A stretch of DNA of 25,490 nucleotides from NCBI GenBank assembly GCA_964370645.1, contig CAYJJS010000028.1:1-25490 (forward strand), given 5' to 3'. Numbering within the stretch: the first letter of the stretch is position 1; every line of letters starts with the position of its first letter. The position numbers and the translations under genes were made by a program. The notes under the pieces are model-generated. The model was not told the DNA's origin, made no database searches, and was given only the letters and a program-made list of their open reading frames with translations. Positions 1 to 7,528 of the stretch are shown here, one piece after another. Origin of the DNA: CAMQRS01 sp964370645. GTDB lineage: Bacteria; Bacillota_I; Bacilli_A; Erysipelotrichales; Erysipelotrichaceae.

Positions 1-2
1 TA

Positions 3-499
3 CAAGCGTATGCAAATTTATATCCAATCTTTGAAGTAGATACATTAGTGGATGAGGATGAAGATACAGACCCTGAAACACCAGGAGATGGAATCCCAGA
101 TAAGTATCAAACAAAAGTAATCTACAAAATCTACAATGGATTATTCGTTCTAATGCAGATATTGAAGAAGTGATTACCTTTAAAGATGTAGCAGGTAACT
201 ATTCTAATGTAGCGGATGCAAGTGCACCAAATACATATCAAGCACAAGAAGATCACACAATACCTACACCAAGTAAAGCAGGATATACTTTTGAAGGATG
301 GTATATCGATGCAGAGCTTACAATGAAATATGATTTCAATACACCAATGCCAGCAAATAGTATTACGCTATATGCGAAATACACAAAAGTGTCAGTAGCT
401 CCATCAACAGGAGATACTACAAATACGATGACATGGCTAGGATTGATGTTAGCAGCAATGGGTATTGCGTTAGCGTCAAGACGTAAGATAAAAGGATAA
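3..499 (+). pseudogene. C-terminal part of sortase-anchored surface protein, frameshifted
   Basis: The 5' end lies outside the window. The frame starting at base 3 reads a PGDGIPDKYQ-type linker typical of large Gram-positive surface proteins and stops at 171-173. The frame that ends at 497-499 is open from about base 104 and carries on the same domain (NADIEEVITFKDVAG), then an InlB B-repeat/Listeria-Bacteroides-like repeat (YTFEGWYID...ITLYAKYT). The C-terminus is a sorting signal: PSTGD, a hydrophobic segment and a basic tail (ASRRKIKG). Joining the halves needs one missing base, or a -1 shift, somewhere in 104-170. I see no classical X XXY YYZ slippery site there, so a mutation or a sequencing error is likeliest. 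If the frame is intact in the genome, this is an ordinary cell-wall-anchored adhesin-like protein. The ligand is unknown. An internal GTG at 170 could open a 109-residue ORF but has no convincing role. Confidence 0.6.
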
Positions 500-506
500 A
501 ATGAGG

Positions 507-539
507 AAGAAGTAGTAAACACTGCTTCTTTTTCTTTTT
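507..539 (+). terminator. Intrinsic terminator after surface protein
   Basis: A 10-bp stem (507-516 with 521-530, one G-U pair) and an AAAC loop are followed by a T-rich tract at 529-539. It begins 8 bases after the stop codon. Confidence 0.8.
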
Positions 540-559
540 GTCACAAAGGTGTGTGCCAA
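538..559 (+). promoter_or_regulatory. Candidate MtlR-binding dyad
   Basis: Half-sites TTGTCACA (538-545) and TGTGCCAA (552-559) form an inverted repeat of TTGKCACA with a 6-nt spacer. This resembles the TTGNCACA/TGTGNCAA dyad I recall for MtlR boxes of Firmicutes, where the spacer is usually 4. It lies upstream of the -35 hexamer, where an activator such as the MtlR encoded at 2003-4018 would bind. Confidence 0.5.
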
Positions 560-576
560 AGTGAAATTTCAAGTGA

Positions 577-592
577 TTGTATACGCTTGCAA
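577..592 (+). promoter_or_regulatory. Candidate cre site (CcpA operator)
   Basis: TTGTATACGCTTGCAA fits WTGNAANCGNWNNCWW with one mismatch (T instead of A at 582). It overlaps the -35 box and spacer, so CcpA binding would repress the mannitol operon when preferred sugars are present. The cre role is inferred from the consensus only. Confidence 0.5.
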
Positions 593-605
593 AGAGTATT
601 ATAAT
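577..605 (+). promoter_or_regulatory. Promoter of mannitol operon
   Basis: TTGTAT (577-582), a 17-nt spacer and a perfect TATAAT (600-605). The weak -35 fits a promoter that needs an activator. The first gene starts 27 nt after the -10 box. Confidence 0.75.
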
Positions 606-631
606 GGAATCGTAAAGAAAAGGAGATATGT

Positions 632-1993
632 ATGAAAGAGTCAGTACAAAGATTTGGGCGCTTCCTTAGTGGAATGATTATGCCAAACATCGGTGGTTTT
701 ATAGCTTGGGGAATTATCACCGCATTATTTATCCCAGATGGATTTTTTCCAAATGAGCAGTTAGCTGAATTGGTAGGTCCAGCATTAAATTATTTACTAC
801 CTATTTTGGTAGCATATACTGGGGGGTATATGATATATGAAAAAAGAGGTGCAGTTGTAGGAGCAATCGGATCGATTGGAGTTATAGTAGGAGCAGGAAT
901 TCCAATGTTTATTGGTGCAATGATTATGGGGCCTTTAGGTGGTTACTTAATCAAATTGTTTGACAAAGTGTTTAAAGAAAAAATACCTTCGGGGTTTGAA
1001 ATGTTAGTGAATAACTTCTCATCAGGTATTATAGGGTGTATTTTAGCAGTAGCGGGGTCATACTTCATTGGTCCAATTTGTATTGCATTAACGGATATAT
1101 TAGGTACAGGAGTAGAAGTATTAGTTGATAATGGATTGCTTCCATTGACTTCAATCTTAGTAGAGCCAGCAAAAGTTTTATTCTTGAATAATGCAATTAA
1201 TCATGGTGTATTCACACCGTTAGGTACAGAACAAGCATTAGAGACGGGGAAATCAATTTTCTATTTAATTGAAGCAAATCCTGGGCCAGGGCTTGGATTA
1301 CTATTAGCATATATGGTATTTGGTAAAGGAGCTACAAAATCAAGTGCAGGTGGGGCAGCTATTATTCACTTCTTTGGTGGGATTCATGAAATGTACTTCC
1401 CATTCGTATTGATGAACCCTTTAACACTACTTGCATTAATTGCAGGGGGAGCCACAGGAGTATTCGTTAATGTAATCTTTGATGCAGGTTTGGTTGCACC
1501 AGCTAGTCCAGGTAGTATAATTGCAATATTAAGTATGTGTGAACAATCTAGTTATTTAGGTGTTATCTTAAGTGTTGCAGCAGCTACTGCAGTATCGTTT
1601 GTTGTTTCAATGTTCATTTTAAGATTTACGCAAAAGGATGATGGTGCTACACTAGAAGAAGCACAAAATAAAATGAAAGAAATGAAAACGACTACACCAA
1701 AGATAGAAGAAAAAATTACAAGTATTACATTTGCTTGTGATGCTGGAATGGGGTCAAGTGCAATGGGTGCATCGTCTTTACGAAAGAAAATGCAGGCAGC
1801 AGGTTTAGATATTAGCGTAGGGCATTGTGCAATTGATGATTTACCTAAAGATACGAAGTGTGTAGTTACACAACATTCTTTGGCACAACGCGTTCGCGAT
1901 CGATTGCCAGAAGCAACTATTTTCCCAATCCAAAACTTCTTGGGAGGAAAAGAATACGACGAAATTATTGAAAAAATTAAAGAAATGCAATAG
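632..1993 (+). CDS. mtlA: PTS mannitol-specific EIICB component
   Basis: Membrane permease that takes up and phosphorylates mannitol to mannitol-1-phosphate. The 453-residue protein has the N-terminal EIIC domain (about 1-340) with the family opening RFGRFLSGMIMPNIGGFIAWG and the GIHE motif at 250-253 used in substrate binding. A linker follows, then a cytosolic EIIB domain with the phosphocysteine loop ITFACDAGMGSS (Cys369). There is no fused EIIA, which is supplied by the separate gene at 4028. ATG 632 follows AGGAG (621-625) at good spacing; the ATG at 628 is out of frame. First gene of a tight operon whose next gene starts 9 nt after its stop. The mannitol assignment rests on clear resemblance to the MtlA family; a related hexitol as substrate cannot be excluded. 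Confidence 0.93.
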   Translation: MKESVQRFGRFLSGMIMPNIGGFIAWGIITALFIPDGFFPNEQLAELVGPALNYLLPILVAYTGGYMIYEKRGAVVGAIGSIGVIVGAGIPMFIGAMIMGPLGGYLIKLFDKVFKEKIPSGFEMLVNNFSSGIIGCILAVAGSYFIGPICIALTDILGTGVEVLVDNGLLPLTSILVEPAKVLFLNNAINHGVFTPLGTEQALETGKSIFYLIEANPGPGLGLLLAYMVFGKGATKSSAGGAAIIHFFGGIHEMYFPFVLMNPLTLLALIAGGATGVFVNVIFDAGLVAPASPGSIIAILSMCEQSSYLGVILSVAAATAVSFVVSMFILRFTQKDDGATLEEAQNKMKEMKTTTPKIEEKITSITFACDAGMGSSAMGASSLRKKMQAAGLDISVGHCAIDDLPKDTKCVVTQHSLAQRVRDRLPEATIFPIQNFLGGKEYDEIIEKIKEMQ

Positions 1994-2002
1994 GAGATTT
2001 AT

Positions 2003-4018
2003 ATGATACTATCATCACGATTACAAAAAATAATAGAGCTTTATTTTTTAAATGATAGTATCACTGTACAATCTTTAGCAGATTCCCTAAAAACTAGTAC
2101 AAGAACTGTTTTTAGGGAATTAAAAGAATTGGAAAGCTTATTGAAAGTATATAATTTAACTATCCAAACAAAAAAAGAGATTCAAATTCTTGGAAATTCT
2201 GCAGATTTACAGCGTTTTGAAAAAGAAATGCTTCAAAATAAGGTGCAGTATTTGAGCAGAGAAGATCGGCAAACTTTATTGATTTATGAGATATTGAAAA
2301 ATCGAAAGATGGAAAAAATTTATTATTATGCTAATAAATATCAAGTGAGTGAAGCGACGATTAGTAAGGATTTAGATGTGGTGGAAGAATGGCTAGAGGC
2401 ACGCAATTTGCAACTACTTAGAAGACCAGGTAGTAGTATCGAGTTGGTGAAGGATGAACGAAGCTATCGTAAAGCGTTGGCTTTGTTGATTGAAACAAAC
2501 TTACATCATAATGAGATAAACAAGAATCGATATCAAGCAGATGATGTGCTTTCACAAATTATGAATAATCAAGAAGAAAGCATAATGAATTTATTGAATA
2601 AAGAAGTTTTAGTGAAGGTTGTAGGGGTGTTTGAAGAATATCAAGTACCTCTTCAGTTAGATAAATATGCACAAAATGCATATATTGGGTTATTGATACA
2701 TTTAACATTAGCAATTGATCGTATTTTAAAGAAAAAAGAAATTGTCGCTAGTAAATTAACTGGTGAATTGATGAATAATAAAACGAGTTATGAACAAGCG
2801 AAACAATTAGCAGGATATTTAGAAATTGCATTTGATATAGAAATTCCAGAACAGGAAATTGCATATATAGCTATGCATATACAAGGTGCTAAGGTTAATG
2901 TGAAAGATGATTTTGATGATTTAGAATATGAAAAAGAATTGATGGGGACAATTCTGGATATGATAGAGGCATTTGATATTACATTGAGTAGTGATAAAGA
3001 GTTAGTGAATGGATTATTGGTGCACTTAAAGCCAGCGATTACAAGGATTCGATATGAAATGCCTATATTTAACACAATGTTAAAAGAGATAAAGAAGAGT
3101 TATGAGCAGATATTTGTTAGAACTAAAAATGCATGTTTCGTATTAGAAAATAAATATAATATTAAACTTAGTGAAGATGAGGTTGGGTTTATTACCATGC
3201 ATTTTGGAGCTGCTATAGAGCGTAATAAAAATAAGAGAGTGAGCCGAAGAGTTGTAGACATTGGTGTTGTGTGTGCTTCAGGAATTGGTGTTAGTGCACT
3301 ATTAAGTGCTAAGCTGAAATCTGTTGTCGATCCATTTGTCTATATAGAGACATATGGAGTACAAGAGGCAATACAAGAGGAAAAAATAGATTTTGTTGTT
3401 TCTACCTTTGATGTTTCAAAATATATTGATGACTACATTCAAGTACATCCACTATTGAAGCAAGAGGATATTCAAAAAATATTGTTGAAAATCGATGAAG
3501 TACGTATGTCTAAAAAAACAACAGAGGTATCTACAAATCAAGGAATTAGGCAAATACAAGAAATTACTAGTGAAATGTTGTATATCACGAATCAATTTGA
3601 AGTGTTTTATAAAGATAGTATGCAGGATGTCAGCGACTTGCTTTTATATAGTGTAGAAATCTTAGAAGCGGATAAAGAAATAAAACAAGTGCTGCTAGAC
3701 ACATTAGTAAAACGAGAGCAAATACAATCGATGGTGTATGAAGATTTACGCTTTGCATTGATCCATTGTAAAAGTGATGTGTTGAGTCAAAGTATATTAA
3801 AGTTAATACGAATTCAAACTCATGATCCAATTCACTTTGCGTTGTGTATGTTTATTCCAAATCATTCCCAAACACATACTTCAAAGATGATGAGTACAAT
3901 CTCATCAGCTCTGATAGAAGATGAAATGTTTTTGATGAGTATGAAGTATGGTAGTGAAGATGATATAAAAAAACAATTAGAATTAAAGTTAAAACAATAC
4001 TTACAAACAGTATTATAG
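2003..4018 (+). CDS. mtlR: PRD-containing transcriptional activator MtlR
   Basis: A 671-residue DNA-binding regulator of the BglG/MtlR type, controlled by PTS phosphorylation. Domains in order: an N-terminal winged HTH pair (about 1-160, with SLADSLKTSTRTVFRELKEL), PRD1 with His233 and His292, PRD2 with His341 and His400, a GatB-like EIIB domain with Cys424 (VVCASGIGVS), and an EIIA-Mtl-like domain from about 520 with His588 (ALIHCKSD). All expected phosphorylation positions are intact and lie close to those I recall for Bacillus subtilis MtlR. By family knowledge, HPr-dependent phosphorylation of PRD2 activates it, while phosphorylation of the EIIB-like Cys by the mannitol EIIA inactivates it, so it senses mannitol flux. 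Its start overlaps the mtlA stop region, with AGGAG at 1992-1996. Its likely target is the dyad at 538-559. Confidence 0.92.
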   Translation: MILSSRLQKIIELYFLNDSITVQSLADSLKTSTRTVFRELKELESLLKVYNLTIQTKKEIQILGNSADLQRFEKEMLQNKVQYLSREDRQTLLIYEILKNRKMEKIYYYANKYQVSEATISKDLDVVEEWLEARNLQLLRRPGSSIELVKDERSYRKALALLIETNLHHNEINKNRYQADDVLSQIMNNQEESIMNLLNKEVLVKVVGVFEEYQVPLQLDKYAQNAYIGLLIHLTLAIDRILKKKEIVASKLTGELMNNKTSYEQAKQLAGYLEIAFDIEIPEQEIAYIAMHIQGAKVNVKDDFDDLEYEKELMGTILDMIEAFDITLSSDKELVNGLLVHLKPAITRIRYEMPIFNTMLKEIKKSYEQIFVRTKNACFVLENKYNIKLSEDEVGFITMHFGAAIERNKNKRVSRRVVDIGVVCASGIGVSALLSAKLKSVVDPFVYIETYGVQEAIQEEKIDFVVSTFDVSKYIDDYIQVHPLLKQEDIQKILLKIDEVRMSKKTTEVSTNQGIRQIQEITSEMLYITNQFEVFYKDSMQDVSDLLLYSVEILEADKEIKQVLLDTLVKREQIQSMVYEDLRFALIHCKSDVLSQSILKLIRIQTHDPIHFALCMFIPNHSQTHTSKMMSTISSALIEDEMFLMSMKYGSEDDIKKQLELKLKQYLQTVL

Positions 4019-4027
4019 GAGAACAAA

Positions 4028-4459
4028 ATGAACAATCAAATATTAGATTTAAAAAATATCAAATTAAACTGTACTAGTACAACGAGTGATGAAGCAATCG
4101 TTGCAATTGGGAATGTGTTATTAGAAGCTGGGAATATAGAAGAGGAATACATCCAAGGGATGTTGAATCGTGATCACAATGTAACGACATATATTGGAAA
4201 TCATATTGCGATACCACATGGTGAGTACGAAGTGAAAAAGTATGTTAAAAACACTTCTTTGGCTGTTATGATTTATCCAGATGGAATTGATTGGCATGGA
4301 GAAGTTGCTAAGGTTGTTATCGGAATTGCTTCACAAGGGGAAGAACATATGGAAATTTTATCAAACATCGCGATGAAACTATGCGAAATTGAGACGGTAG
4401 AAGAAGTTGTAAATGCTAGCGATGTAGAGAGTGTATACAAGATTTTAACGGAGGAATAA
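4028..4459 (+). CDS. mtlF: PTS mannitol-specific EIIA component
   Basis: A 143-residue cytosolic phosphocarrier of the mannitol/fructose EIIA family. It accepts phosphate from HPr at His64 in the motif IAIPHGEYE and passes it to Cys369 of the EIICB at 632. The GEEHMEIL segment (around 110) is another family hallmark. Length is normal for a stand-alone MtlF. It starts 9 nt after the mtlR stop with AGGAG at 4017-4021. It is also the expected donor to the EIIB-like domain of MtlR, closing the regulatory circuit. Confidence 0.93.
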   Translation: MNNQILDLKNIKLNCTSTTSDEAIVAIGNVLLEAGNIEEEYIQGMLNRDHNVTTYIGNHIAIPHGEYEVKKYVKNTSLAVMIYPDGIDWHGEVAKVVIGIASQGEEHMEILSNIAMKLCEIETVEEVVNASDVESVYKILTEE

Positions 4460-4461
4460 AT

Positions 4462-5391
4462 ATGATTATCACAATCACTTTAAATCCAGCGATTGATAAG
4501 ACGGCGCAATTAGATGCGATTCAAGTGAATGGTTTGAATCGATTAGAAAATGTGTTAGTACAAGTTGGTGGTAAAGGTATTAATGTTTCTAAAACATTGA
4601 AGGCAATGCATGAGGATAGTGTAGCGTGTGGATTTGTTGGAGGGAATAATGGGAATTTCATCAAACAAACATTAGAAGAATTGTCGATTACACATAACAT
4701 GGTTGAAGTGGAAGGGGAAACACGAGTAAACTTAAAAGTATTGGATGCACAAATGGAACTTACAGAGTTGAATGAGGTCGGACAAGCTGTTACATCTAAG
4801 AATATGGATGATTTAATGACGGTGTTGGATGATATTGTGCAGAAAGAAGATATTGTAGTAATTAGTGGAAGTGCTCCTAAAGGCGTTCCTATAAATATTT
4901 ATGAAACAATTACGAAGGCGATTGTTGAAAAAGGGGCAAGGGTTTTATTGGATGCGGATAAAGATTTATTTAAAGAAGGTGTGAAAGCGACTCCAACTTT
5001 GATTAAACCAAATAAATATGAATTGTGTCAGTATTTTGATGTAAATGAAAGTATTGAGGACAAAGCATTATTAGCATTAACAAGAAGCTTTATAGATCAA
5101 GGAATTGAGTACGTAGTCATTTCTATGGGGAAAGAGGGTGCTTATTTCTTATGTAAAGAATGCACATATTTTGTACAAGGGCTAAAGGTAAATGCACATT
5201 CTAGTGTTGGAGCTGGAGATGCAATGGTAGCTGCTTTAGCATATGCACTAAACCACAATTATAGTGTAGAGGATTTAATTACATTAAGTGTAGCGTGTAG
5301 CGCAGGTGCGGTGGAAACAAAAGGTACCCAACCAGCAAGTATGGAGAGAATTGAAGAGTTAAAACAAAAAGTCGTAATAAAGGAGATATAG
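4462..5391 (+). CDS. fruK: 1-phosphofructokinase family hexose-phosphate kinase
   Basis: A 309-residue PfkB-fold sugar kinase of the FruK/LacC branch. The N-terminal ITLNPAIDKT, the GGKGINVS motif (36-43) and the C-terminal anion-hole/catalytic motif GAGD (250-253, Asp253 the expected base) are all present. Family members phosphorylate fructose-1-phosphate (FruK) or tagatose-6-phosphate (LacC) to the bisphosphate with ATP. It begins 2 nt after the EIIA stop with GGAGG at 4450-4454. Placement in a mannitol PTS operon that lacks mannitol-1-phosphate 5-dehydrogenase, and directly before a sorbose-1-phosphate-reductase-like enzyme, suggests that fructose-1-phosphate is made from mannitol-1-phosphate and used here. 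That is inference; the exact substrate cannot be read from the sequence. Confidence 0.85.
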   Translation: MIITITLNPAIDKTAQLDAIQVNGLNRLENVLVQVGGKGINVSKTLKAMHEDSVACGFVGGNNGNFIKQTLEELSITHNMVEVEGETRVNLKVLDAQMELTELNEVGQAVTSKNMDDLMTVLDDIVQKEDIVVISGSAPKGVPINIYETITKAIVEKGARVLLDADKDLFKEGVKATPTLIKPNKYELCQYFDVNESIEDKALLALTRSFIDQGIEYVVISMGKEGAYFLCKECTYFVQGLKVNAHSSVGAGDAMVAALAYALNHNYSVEDLITLSVACSAGAVETKGTQPASMERIEELKQKVVIKEI

Positions 5392-5393
5392 TG

Positions 5394-6641
5394 ATGAAAA
5401 CAAGAGCGGTTAGATTATATGGAGTAGATGATATTCGTCTAGATGAATTTGAATTACCTAAAATTAAAGATGATGAAATTTTAGTGAAGGTTGTATCGGA
5501 TAGTATTTGTATGTCTACATGGAAAACGTTAAAACAAGGTAAAGATCATAAGCGTGTACCAAATGATGTATATGATAATCCAATCATTATTGGTCATGAA
5601 TTTGCTGGAGATATTGTGGAAGTTGGAGAAAAATGGAAGGACCAGTTTAAAGTAGGTCAAAAGTTTGCGCAACAACCTGCAATTCCAGGTCAAATGGAAT
5701 CACCAGGGTATTCTTACAAGTGGTGTGGAGGAAGTACGACTTATTGCATCTTTCCTAATGATATTATTGAAGCAGGTTGTCTATGGACGTATGAAGGAGA
5801 TAGCTACTTTGCAGCAAGTGTTGCGGAACCAATGTGTTGTGTAATTAGTGGATACCACACAAACTACCATACTGTTCCAAATAGCTATGAGCACATTATG
5901 GGGACTAAAACAGGTGGAAATGTAATCATCTTAGGTGGATGTGGACCAATGGGGTTAGGAGCTATTTCTTATGCATTAACATATGAAAACAAACCAAAGC
6001 GTCTTGTTGTGACTGATATAAGTGATGAGAGAATTGAACGCGCAAAACAGGTGATTTCAGTGGAAGAAGCAGCTGCACATGGAGTTGAGTTACACTATGT
6101 GAATACTGCTAAGATGGATGATGAAAAAGCAGGATTGATGGAGTTAACGGATAATAAAGGATATGATGATGTATTTGTGTATGTTGCATACCAAAATGTT
6201 TGTGAATTAGGAGATGCAATTTTAGCGTACGATGGAAACTTATCGTTATTCGCAGGTCCAACAGATCCAAACTTCAAAGCAAGTATGAATTTATACAACT
6301 CTCATTATTCAAGAACACGTATTTTAGGTAGTACAGGTGGTACTATTGATGATATGAAGGAAGCTATTGAAAAGGATGCAAAAGGATTGATTAAAACAGC
6401 AGTTATGATTACACATATCGGTGGTATGGATAGTGTAATTGACACAACAGCGAATTTACCAACGATCCCAGGTGGTAAAAAATTAATTTATACACATGTA
6501 GATATGCCTTTAACGGCAATTGATGATTTCGAAAAATTAGGTGAAAGTAATCCGTTATTTAAAAAATTACATGAAGCTTGTGCAAAACACAATGGATTGT
6601 GGAATAGCGAAGCAGAACAAATATTATTAGCAAGTATATAA
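5394..6641 (+). CDS. Zinc-type dehydrogenase, L-sorbose-1-phosphate reductase-like
   Basis: A 415-residue medium-chain dehydrogenase of the branch containing SorE-like sorbose-1-phosphate reductases. Catalytic zinc ligands fit Cys39 (SICMST) and His68-Glu69 (GHEF). The four-cysteine structural-zinc lobe of classical alcohol dehydrogenases is absent. A Rossmann motif GGCGPMG (181-187) and Asp208 after the second strand favour NAD(H). SorE interconverts L-sorbose-1-phosphate and glucitol-6-phosphate, acting on the carbon next to the phosphorylated one. The same chemistry on mannitol-1-phosphate would give fructose-1-phosphate, the substrate of the kinase just upstream. ATG 5394 is preferred over GTG 5391, which shares its G with the upstream stop: AGGAG at 5381-5385 is 8 nt from ATG. 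Last gene of the operon. The substrate is inferred; galactitol- or sorbitol-phosphate activity is possible. Confidence 0.8.
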   Translation: MKTRAVRLYGVDDIRLDEFELPKIKDDEILVKVVSDSICMSTWKTLKQGKDHKRVPNDVYDNPIIIGHEFAGDIVEVGEKWKDQFKVGQKFAQQPAIPGQMESPGYSYKWCGGSTTYCIFPNDIIEAGCLWTYEGDSYFAASVAEPMCCVISGYHTNYHTVPNSYEHIMGTKTGGNVIILGGCGPMGLGAISYALTYENKPKRLVVTDISDERIERAKQVISVEEAAAHGVELHYVNTAKMDDEKAGLMELTDNKGYDDVFVYVAYQNVCELGDAILAYDGNLSLFAGPTDPNFKASMNLYNSHYSRTRILGSTGGTIDDMKEAIEKDAKGLIKTAVMITHIGGMDSVIDTTANLPTIPGGKKLIYTHVDMPLTAIDDFEKLGESNPLFKKLHEACAKHNGLWNSEAEQILLASI

Positions 6642-6646
6642 AATAG

Positions 6647-6678
6647 AGTGCGTTGACAAAGAGTCGACGTACTTTTTT
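6647..6678 (+). terminator. Terminator of mannitol operon
   Basis: An 11-bp stem (6647-6657 with 6663-6673, two G-U pairs) and an AAAGA loop end in a six-T run. It starts 5 nt after the dehydrogenase stop. Confidence 0.9.
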
Positions 6679-6726
6679 ATGAGAATACGATAGTATAAGG
6701 TAAGGCGCATATTGGAAGTTATTGTC

Positions 6727-6755
6727 TTGACATTGTTGGTGTTACTTTTTATACT
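6727..6755 (+). promoter_or_regulatory. Sigma-A-type promoter of phosphoesterase gene
   Basis: Perfect TTGACA (6727-6732), a 17-nt spacer and TATACT (6750-6755). This is the closest match to consensus in the window and suggests constitutive expression. Confidence 0.85.
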
Positions 6756-6780
6756 ATGAGGGTCAGAAAAGAGGATGTTT

Positions 6781-7494
6781 ATGAGAATAGCTATTATTGG
6801 TGATATCCATGCAAATATGTACGCATTACAATCGGCGTTAGAAAGTATAGTAAAGAAAAAAGTAGATTGCATATTGTGTACCGGCGATGTTGTTGGGTAC
6901 ATGATGTATCCTAACGAAGTCATTGCTTTACTACAAAAATATAATGTACACTGTGTTTTAGGGAATCATGACGAAAATGTATTGAAACAAAACGAAATTA
7001 CAAAGGAAGAGTTTAAAAAATTAGATATACAAACAGTACAAAAAAGTGCATCTATTGTGTATACAACGCATGTACTAAAACAAAAAAGTAAAGAATATTT
7101 ACAACAACTACCAAAAACGTATACAGTAAAACACAATGCACATATATTAAAAGTATGTCATGGAAGTTTTGAACGAATTGATGAATATGTGTATGAAGAT
7201 AGTGAATCTTTGCAAACAATAGTGAAACAAGAGGAGGTATCGATTCTAGTGTTCGGGCATACACATGTTCCATTTATTAAGCAGGTTGGACAAAGTCTTT
7301 GTATAAATCCGGGTTCTTGTGGAAAACCTAAGGCAGGTAGTTGTGATCCTACGTATATCATTGTGGATATGGATGATCAAATTGTATGTGAATTACATAC
7401 TTTCAAATATCCCTATGAAAAAATGGTTGAGGATATAAAAAATAACCCATATATTGCAAATGGGCTAGTTGAAATGTTGATGGAGGGTAAATAA
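6781..7494 (+). CDS. Calcineurin-like metallophosphoesterase
   Basis: A 237-residue cytosolic protein of the Metallophos_2/YfcE-type family. The dinuclear metal site is complete: Asp8 and His10 (GDIHAN), Asp36 (GDVVGY), Asn62-His63 (GNHDE), His127 (CHGSF), His160 and His162 (GHTHVPF). Members hydrolyse phosphodiesters or phosphomonoesters; the physiological substrate here is unknown. GTGDxVGYxxxPNEV is common in this subgroup. I choose ATG 6781 over ATG 6775 because the AGAGG at 6770-6774 touches the first ATG but is 6 nt from the second, and MRIAIIGDIH is the usual family start. It has its own promoter and converges on the radical SAM gene. Confidence 0.85.
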   Translation: MRIAIIGDIHANMYALQSALESIVKKKVDCILCTGDVVGYMMYPNEVIALLQKYNVHCVLGNHDENVLKQNEITKEEFKKLDIQTVQKSASIVYTTHVLKQKSKEYLQQLPKTYTVKHNAHILKVCHGSFERIDEYVYEDSESLQTIVKQEEVSILVFGHTHVPFIKQVGQSLCINPGSCGKPKAGSCDPTYIIVDMDDQIVCELHTFKYPYEKMVEDIKNNPYIANGLVEMLMEGK

Positions 7495-7524
7495 AAAATG
7501 AACATAAATTGTGTTCATTTTTTT
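7493..7524. terminator. Bidirectional terminator
   Basis: A 12-bp perfect stem (AAAAAATGAACA 7493-7504 with 7512-7523) and a 7-nt loop sit between convergent stops at 7494 and 7529. The A/T ends supply a U-tract for transcripts from either side. Confidence 0.8.
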
Positions 7525-7528
7525 ATAT

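Noticed and set aside
104..173. Programmed -1 frameshift in the surface protein
   Set aside because: No X XXY YYZ slippery heptamer in the correct phase and no strong downstream stem was found; mutation or read error is simpler.
253..522. 89-codon minus-strand open frame over the left surface-protein end
   Set aside because: It overlaps the recognisable repeat and sorting signal on the plus strand and runs through the terminator hairpin.
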